Shown here one piece after another: positions 57,653 through 64,000 of a stretch of 64,000 bases of DNA. Every line of letters starts with the position of its first letter. Position 1 is the first letter of the stretch. The DNA lies in assembly GCA_018257865.1 (NCBI GenBank), contig JAEUBA010000005.1:558001-622000 (forward strand). Direction: 5' to 3'. The position numbers were made by a program, and so were the translations under genes. This DNA comes from Stereocaulon alpinum (taxonomy: Eukaryota > Ascomycota > Lecanoromycetes > Lecanorales > Stereocaulaceae). Under the pieces are notes generated by a model. It saw only the letters and a list, made by a program, of their open reading frames with translations, was not told the DNA's origin and did no database searches.

Positions 57653-59915
57653 TCAGCACTTGCGAACGATTCGAAGCAGAGGCTCGATCCTTGCCCTCTT
57701 ACTCAAGCCCACTCGATAGGCTACCTTCCCACTGCTGATTGGACTGTGCTTGTCTGGACCCTTATGAGGGCGGGCAGCTTTATGTGGAGTCTCAGGCGCG
57801 GCCGATACTGATTTGGATGGTGAAGAGAATCTAGGTGCTTCCTCAGTGGGCTTCGGCAGCATGACATTGCCTTGGATCTCGCGGAGAATAGTTCTCGACA
57901 GTTTTTCACTCCCATCTGCAGCAAGTGGCTCATCCTCGCTGTCATGGACAATTTCTTCGCTGACTGCCTCGAACGCTTCGCTGGCTATGCCCTTCTTTCG
58001 CGGCTTTCTGGACAACGGAGTGGTCTCATTGCTCGTTAACGTAGGCTCATTGTGAGCAAGCTCATCGGGTGCCTTTCCTCTTACCTTGGCATTGGGGGCT
58101 TCAGCGGCTCCTGTCCTGGGCCTGCCTCGTTGCTTCTTCGACGCGTTGGGCTTAGTTGGGGCCTTGGGCTCGACTTCGAGTTCTGATTCTGCCTCGTTGT
58201 CCTTCGCTTTATCCTGTTCCTCTTCCTTCTGGGGGCACGGCTCATCATGGCTTTTGGATATGCTCTCAGCGGCTTCGCCAGCTCCGTTCTTGGGTCTACC
58301 CCGTTGCGTTACTGAGACTTTCGGCCTAGCCGTAGACTTGTCTTCGGGCTCAGAGTCTCTATGGAGCTCTTCTGCCTTGTCATTCTCCTCCAGGCCTAGC
58401 TCGTCTTGCTCCACGATAGGCTCGATAGCCTTTGGTCTGGGATTTTTCAAGCTCGGTCGAGTGATAATTCCAATGTCGTCCTCGTCATCCGCGTACTCCT
58501 CCTTGGGGATCAATTCGTGAAACGCTGTAGTCTTCCGTCTAGACAACTTGCGTTTCTTCTTGGCAACGGCTTCTGGCCTTTTCGAGTAGTCCGCCGGTAT
58601 TATAATCTGGCTGTTTTGGCGGCCAGACCTGGATGTACTTGGTCGCGGCTGGTAAAGCTCCGTCGGCAAGCCTATGGTACTATCATCGGAGCCAAGCTCA
58701 TCCACCTGTTCCGGTGATTGGTCTTTTCCTTGTGCTGGTTTGCTATGGCCTTTACTAGTGTTTCCAGATGTAGATATAGCCAGTGAAAGCTCGTCCTGGC
58801 CATCATCATCCCGTTGCAACTGAGGGAGCAGCACAATGGGCTTGGTAGGAGGATGTTCAGTGAGTTCGGGTATGTGGACTTCCTGTGCGAGAGTAGCTGG
58901 CTGAGTCCCCGTGTCGACCGTGATGTTCTTGCCCGGCAAAGATTCAGGAGCAGTTGAATTTGGTTCTACTAAACCAGGCTGGCTGAGGTGGGAAAGCTCG
59001 AACTCTGTCCTTGGCCGCTTCCGTGAAGAACTCGCGCTTTCCTGACCCGTAGTGTTCGCTTCGTCACCTCGATCTTCAGATGACATCGTAGGCGTCGGCA
59101 TCCGGCCAGCAGAGTAAGATGGCTCGAAAAGACCTGTGGCTTCCGTAGACTTGGGAGTGGCAGGTGTGGGTTGCTGAACCATGGACACAGTACTTGTCTT
59201 TGAGCGTTGCGTCTGCTCAAAGGAAGTAGGCTTCGTTGCTGGAGGTGGCATCGAGCTCCCCGTCGAGAGCACCATGTCCGTGAAGCTCGTCCTAGGCTCA
59301 ATGACCTCCGTATCCCCACTACCCAACACCCACGTACTGCTGATCTTGCTCTCCTCCACCATGTTACATGGTTTCAGGCGCGTCATCGCTCGTATGTCTA
59401 GGTGCTCTCGCGGCGTATCAACCTCCCCATCACTCCCTCCACAAAACTCGAATATATCCTGTCCCTGACTCCCATACTTCCTCAAACCCTTCCTCTTGTT
59501 CGACGTCTCCACGCTCGTCTTCGTCCTCCTCATCTTACTTCTTGCCGCAGTGGGCGAGGCTTGAGACAGTCGCTGAGAGGTGACCATGCGCGTGCTAGGG
59601 AGGCTGCTGTCAGGCGTAGGCTCGATCAGTGCTTTGTGCGCGGTACGTATTTCATTGTTTAGTCGTTCTGCAAGTACAATTAGGATGGTTAGTGCGTAGT
59701 TTAAGTAGGATAGATGGTGGGAAGGTAGGGTACAGACCTGTGGAAGCGGTACTTGGGGATGCTGATTTCTGGAGGATTTCTGCTGTAATTGAGGCTCCGT
59801 CATTGGTTGTGGTGGTGATGGTTTGCTCTGAGGTTGCTGGTGAGGATTCAGTTGGGAGGATGGCTTCAGCATTGTCATCGTCATCTGAGTCCTCAATCAC
59901 TTTTCGTTTCGTCAT
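57653..59915 (-). CDS. AT-hook nuclear protein
   Basis: Exon 1 (59915-59738) and exon 2 (59667-57653) join over a 70-base intron, giving 730 residues. The start MTKRKVIEDSDDDD is basic then acidic. The body is disordered and Ser/Thr/Pro/Glu-rich. Two AT-hook cores with GRP are visible, TQRGRPKNG (about residue 517) and KQRGRPRTG (about 577), which bind the minor groove of AT-rich DNA. A basic cluster KKKRKLSRRKTT near residue 420 is a likely nuclear localisation signal. The C-terminus YRVGLSKRARIEPLLRIV is a conserved ending seen in related fungal proteins. The function may be chromatin-associated; I know of no defined role for this family. Codon use again switches C-rich to G-rich within the gene. 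Confidence 0.78.
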
Positions 59916-60053
59916 GCTGCACTACCCACATGGCTCATCAAGGCAATTGCCATACAAGGATCAAGTATCTTGTCATCATTGGAGCTAATGTTGGGAAAAT
60001 GGACTTCGGCGGCTCAGTAGCGCCTTGACGCGCTTTCTTGGCGTCGCGTTGGT

Positions 60054-60059
60054 CACGTG
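60054..60059. promoter_or_regulatory. E-box CACGTG upstream of the AT-hook gene
   Basis: CACGTG lies about 140 bases upstream of the AT-hook ATG in the 217-base gap between that gene and the VPS11 stop. It is the core site of bHLH factors such as Cbf1. A single match, so only suggestive. Confidence 0.3.
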
Positions 60060-60132
60060 GACCTCTCATTGATTTTATCACGAAGTACGAAAAGACCGTC
60101 AATGAGAGCAGAAGCGTAGTCGGATCGCTCTT

Positions 60133-63100
60133 TCATTCTATAGTGGGCGCAGTCATAACACCTCTCCCGAAGAACTCGCTAATAGTCCCAAACTTATCTC
60201 TGCTCCGCCGCAAAGCATCTTGAAACATATCATGCCTATCTGCAGAGTCTTCCTGAGCTTTCCTGAAAGCACGAATGCTATTGTTTTGTGCGGCACACTT
60301 AGGACACTCTGCTTCTTGGCCATCCGACTCATTCAGACAACTCTGATGAAAAGAGTGTTTGCACAGGAAGTGGACCGTAGGTAGATCCAGACTTCTCCCG
60401 CACTGGGCACATCGCCTTGTTTGGAAGACAGCGGGTTTGTCGCCCAAATCATCCATTTCCTTGCGTTTAGACTCGGTCTCGGTGCGGTAGCTTTCGATGA
60501 GTTTACGATTCTAGATTCAAGATAAATTGAGAGGCTGCTTCAGTAATTGATAAGGCCAAACATACATTTGAGATCTCTTTCCGTTCTCTCTCAATTGTAT
60601 CGCTCAGGTACTTCTTGACCATTCCCATCGTGGCTACAGCATTGGTACCCAACGTCTGTATCACTTGCAAAGGCGCCATAAGGCCATCTTGGTCGATCTT
60701 TTTCAAGACCACCTCCAACTCATCGCCGGCTTCCTCAAGGATCTTGGGACTGGATGTGAAGTAGGCTAACGCGGCTGGATAAAGCTGCGGCTCCTCAGGA
60801 CCATATTTCCTTAAAGCTTTGATAGCTCCAGCAGTGTCATTTGCAGAGGTATACGATCGGAAGATGTCAAAACGTAGGCCCTGCTGCTCTCTGACCAGGA
60901 TAGTTCCGTCCCGGAAGTTCGATAGGTGGGAGAGGAGCAGCACGTTAGAAGTGTCGATGGGTATCTAAGGTAAATTAGTGTAATACTTCAGATGTGACTG
61001 AGATCGAAGCTTACATCCTTCCCATCAATCAGCCTCTTGGCTTTTGCCTCCCAGTTTTCCTTCTCCTCGCCCTTTTTGGTATTGGCAGTCTCTAGGTACA
61101 TCTCGAACAAAGTTGTATATAGATCAGCCATATCACTTTCATCGATATTGTCTTGCTTCAGACATGCTTCCAGGAATGTGATGAAGTCGTCAGGGTGATC
61201 TACAAAAGACGAGAAAGCGGTCCGCGGTTTCGGGACGTCATATTCTGGAGGTAACTGAGCGGTATCTGCCCTGGCTGTCTCACCCTCTTGTAACACAAGC
61301 TGTTGGTTTCCAACTGTTGCGGGAGACTGATTTGTGCTCGCTTGCCGGTAGGGAAGAGGGATGAACGAAGTCAAATTCGAGACAGCATTAGAGGCACCAC
61401 CTTGCGGGACGTGAATAGGTGGTTTTGGAACATCTTTTTTGGGTCTATACTCGCCGGTATAATAGTCAATAAAGACCTGTGTGGCATCATTTGGACAATG
61501 CTCTAGTAGTACTCTCGCGTATTTCATCAGATTTGGATATGCCATGCTAGGCTCCAGACGCCAGATGTAGTCTAATGCATCCTCGTACTTCTTGGAGTCT
61601 TCGATAAGTATGTCAATGACAAGTTCATGCTCTTGGTTCTTCTTGGCCAGAAACACAGCTTGATCAAAATAGCCACCCTGTCGGCACATACTGATCGCTG
61701 TTTCAAGATCAAAGTTGGTTCCAGACTTGATGAACGTTTCGAGTTTTTCAGTGTTCTTGAGCTTTGCATAGCAATTAAGCAGAAGCGTCGTATGATCGAC
61801 GGTAGCTTTGTCATGATCATGAAGCTCTTCAAGATACTCGATAAGGTTATTGATTCTCTGTGAGTCCAAGAACTTGAACATAGGATTTAGCCAGGGCTTA
61901 TGATGATCAGCGACGAGCTTACCTTTCGTATTACTTGTGAAGGCTCTGTGTTGTCAATAGCCTTCAGATACTGCTGCATAGCTGTATCGTAGTCGCCTTT
62001 CTTGTGCAGGTAATCACCATACTTACGTAGTATCATGTTACGCTGGTTAGTGTCGATGCCGGCTTTCTGGGCAAAGTTGATGGCCAAGACGTAGAGATCA
62101 CGCTGGTAGAGAATCTCTAACTTTTGCTGCAAAGTCTTCTCGTGGTACCTGAAGAGCTACAGAAATCAGTGGATATCTTAGGAACTCGCGTGGGCGTTTA
62201 CTAACCTTACCGTCCATGGTCAAAAGAAACAGATCGCCCCATTCAATGAATAAAGCTTTGACTTGAGACAAGAGCGTTTCCGTATGAGCTATGAATTTTA
62301 GGTCTGTATCTAGTAGTGCAAAGGTCGATGTATTGAACATATCGTCGGGCCGGTTACCTCCAAATCTGCGTAGACCATTGCCCTTGGTAGGCGTAGCTGC
62401 CCTTGGTGGGGAAACTAGGGCCACGTAGTCTCCATATATCCTGACAAGCTGCTTCGGTCCTTCGTACGCGAAAGACGGCCCACGACCATTGACCCCGTAG
62501 TAGTGTATGGCGTCGTCCCGAACGACTACGATATCTCCATTGGCTTCGTCAAAGGTCATGCACCCCACACCGCATCCCGTGTCCTCCAAGACCTTTGCTG
62601 GCTGTCCCTGGCCCTTCCCTGTGATCGTCAATGTCAGGATCCGTCCTGTGGTGGCCAGATAGAGTGTAGTATTTGGGCCTTCCCGGAACTCGACGCCTGT
62701 GATTGGCTCCTCAGATTCAAAGACTGTCCGTTGTTTCGCCCCTCGATCATGTATCAAGTCTCCCCGTATGATGGTGACCGCTCCATTTGCGAATCCAACA
62801 GCGAGCTGTGACAGGTTCTCAAGTGTTGTAAAGGCTGAGATCTGAACCTATTAGCGTCACTACGGATCCTCTATATACCCAGATCACAGGCTCACGGGGA
62901 ACTGTTTCCTGCCATTGCGTATTCCCAACGTCGACAGACACTTTGGTGCACCAGTCTTCTTCTCCGTTTTATCCAGAGCCCAGACCTTCAGTACTGGCTC
63001 ATTTGAAAGGTCTTCCGAGATGGTTACGAGCAGTGCCGTTCCTTCAACTTGTTTCATGTGCCTGATTGAACCGGTATCGTGTGCTTTGAAGGTCCGGACA

Positions 63101-63390
63101 ACCTTGAATGCCTGGGAAAGGATTCGTACGTGGCCATCGTTGCTGCCAATGAAAAGATTGTCCGACCCTGAACACACACAGCTGAGATCATTACTCTTGC
63201 CACGTCAGTATTGTAGCGGGCTGCGCATCTAGTGTAGACTGACATCAAAGATCGAATAGCTCTCCCCGTCGTCTGGTGGTTTGACCTCCGAGATATCGAA
63301 AAAGTTGAACACTTTCCACTGAGAGATATATCTTAGCAAGTTCTGCAGTTCACTCCTTATCAGACCCGTGCTTACCGACGTCAAAGCCAT
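60133..63390 (-). CDS. VPS11/PEP5, core subunit of HOPS and CORVET
   Basis: Eight exons (63390-63376, 63318-63244, 63195-62896, 62847-62206, 62156-61923, 61872-61015, 60964-60566, 60510-60133) give 966 residues, the usual VPS11 length, and all phases close. Exon 1 is only five codons (MALTS). The N-terminal half is a beta-propeller (GSNDGHVRILSQAFKVVR, EPVLKVWALDK). The middle is an alpha-solenoid with LYQRDLYVLAINFAQKAG and KKGDYDTAMQQYLKAID. The C-terminus is a RING-H2 finger: CAQC, CKHSFHQSC and CPKC. VPS11 links the solenoid core of the tethering complexes that fuse late endosomes and vacuoles, and its RING contacts VPS18. Introns are 48-57 bases, typical of the window. Confidence 0.94.
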
Positions 63391-64000
63391 GGGAGGTCAT
63401 TCAGAGGATCATATTCTTGGAGGCACTTTGACCACTCAAGCCATCTTACCTTCGAGCTGTTGGCCTAAAGCCATGAGGTAGGGCTTACCACGGAGTATTA
63501 GTCAGCACACCGCAGTCACGCTCGTGGCACTGGAACGCGACTTTTCCGAACTCATTGATATCATATTACGCTACGCCGTGATGCTCGAAAGACTGTTCCG
63601 ACACCGTAAAGCGCCTGCAAATTGCAGTCTATCTCCTTGATCACGTTACGTCAATCGACTAGATAGCTTGATCCACTTGAACTTCACGCATTGGAGTCAG
63701 ATAACGGTACTTCGCGACATCACAAACGAGAAATCAGCCGATAGATGTACCATGAGCATTCAATGACTGGATATGATTAGTGCAGCCTGCGTCATTGCGG
63801 GTTCCCTCTGCGCAAAGGAAGGAAGGTGTTGTTAAGCCTTTCCCTACTGGATCAGAGCCGAATGAACGATAAGTTGACTGGAGGCCGCTCCTGGCTGTTC
63901 CTCTTGCAGATATTCACTCAAACTAGCTGTCATTCTGCTATCCGAAAGCCTACGGGCCCGCAACTAGCAGGATTTTGCGTTCAGGTATCAAGGATGCCAC
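63391..64000. other. Right edge, VPS11 upstream region
   Basis: This contains the VPS11 promoter. I see no coding region or RNA gene supported before the window ends. Confidence 0.5.

Noticed and set aside
1..64000. CRISPR array, operon or bacterial mobile element
   Set aside because: No spaced direct repeats were seen, and the spliceosomal introns show fungal nuclear DNA.

Overview
This window is nuclear DNA of a filamentous ascomycete (Pezizomycotina; Dothideomycetes is my best guess, an inference). The evidence is many 48-90 base GT-AG introns with CTRAY-type branch sites, a CDC11/NUD1-type septation scaffold, fungal BCD1, EME1 and VPS11 orthologues, a PTH11-like receptor, a GH71 alpha-1,3-glucanase, and a copia retrotransposon killed by RIP-like C-to-T change. 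Gene models below were spliced by hand; nearly all intron phases close exactly.

Layout, left to right. 0.6-7.2 kb: a GPI-anchored cysteine-rich surface protein (+), a secreted GH71 glucanase (-), ALG2 of N-glycosylation (+), divergent from GH71, and a 134-residue unknown protein (-). 7.9-10.0 kb: a 2,069 bp copia-type LTR retrotransposon with 203 bp LTRs and a perfect 5 bp target-site duplication, lying on the minus strand, internally deleted and full of stops. 11.7-20.3 kb: a four-exon subtilase without a signal peptide, a PTH11-like seven-helix receptor and the EME1/MMS4 subunit of the MUS81 resolvase (all +). 21.7-27.1 kb: a 1,712-residue N-terminal-motor kinesin (-). 27.1-31 kb: a gene-poor 3.8 kb stretch.

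31-37 kb: a short-chain dehydrogenase (+), a small secreted protein (+), BCD1 for box C/D snoRNP assembly (-) and a small ACT-like protein (-). 38-52 kb: a DENN-domain Rab exchange factor (+), a TBC-domain Rab GAP (-) and the large leucine-rich scaffold CDC11/NUD1 (-). 54.5-57.3 kb: a decayed gene for a fungal STAND-type N-terminal domain plus ankyrin repeats. 57.6-63.4 kb: an AT-hook nuclear protein (-) and VPS11 of HOPS/CORVET (-).

Most genes are single housekeeping units, not a cluster. Themes that recur are vesicle traffic (DENN, TBC, VPS11), cell division and repair (EME1, kinesin, CDC11), and the cell surface (GPI protein, GH71, PTH11-like, small secreted protein). The most unusual signal is compositional: at many points the plus strand switches abruptly from C-rich to G-rich, several times inside a single coding sequence. 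Other notable items are the in-frame gag-pol deletion in the copia element and the multiply broken ankyrin gene.
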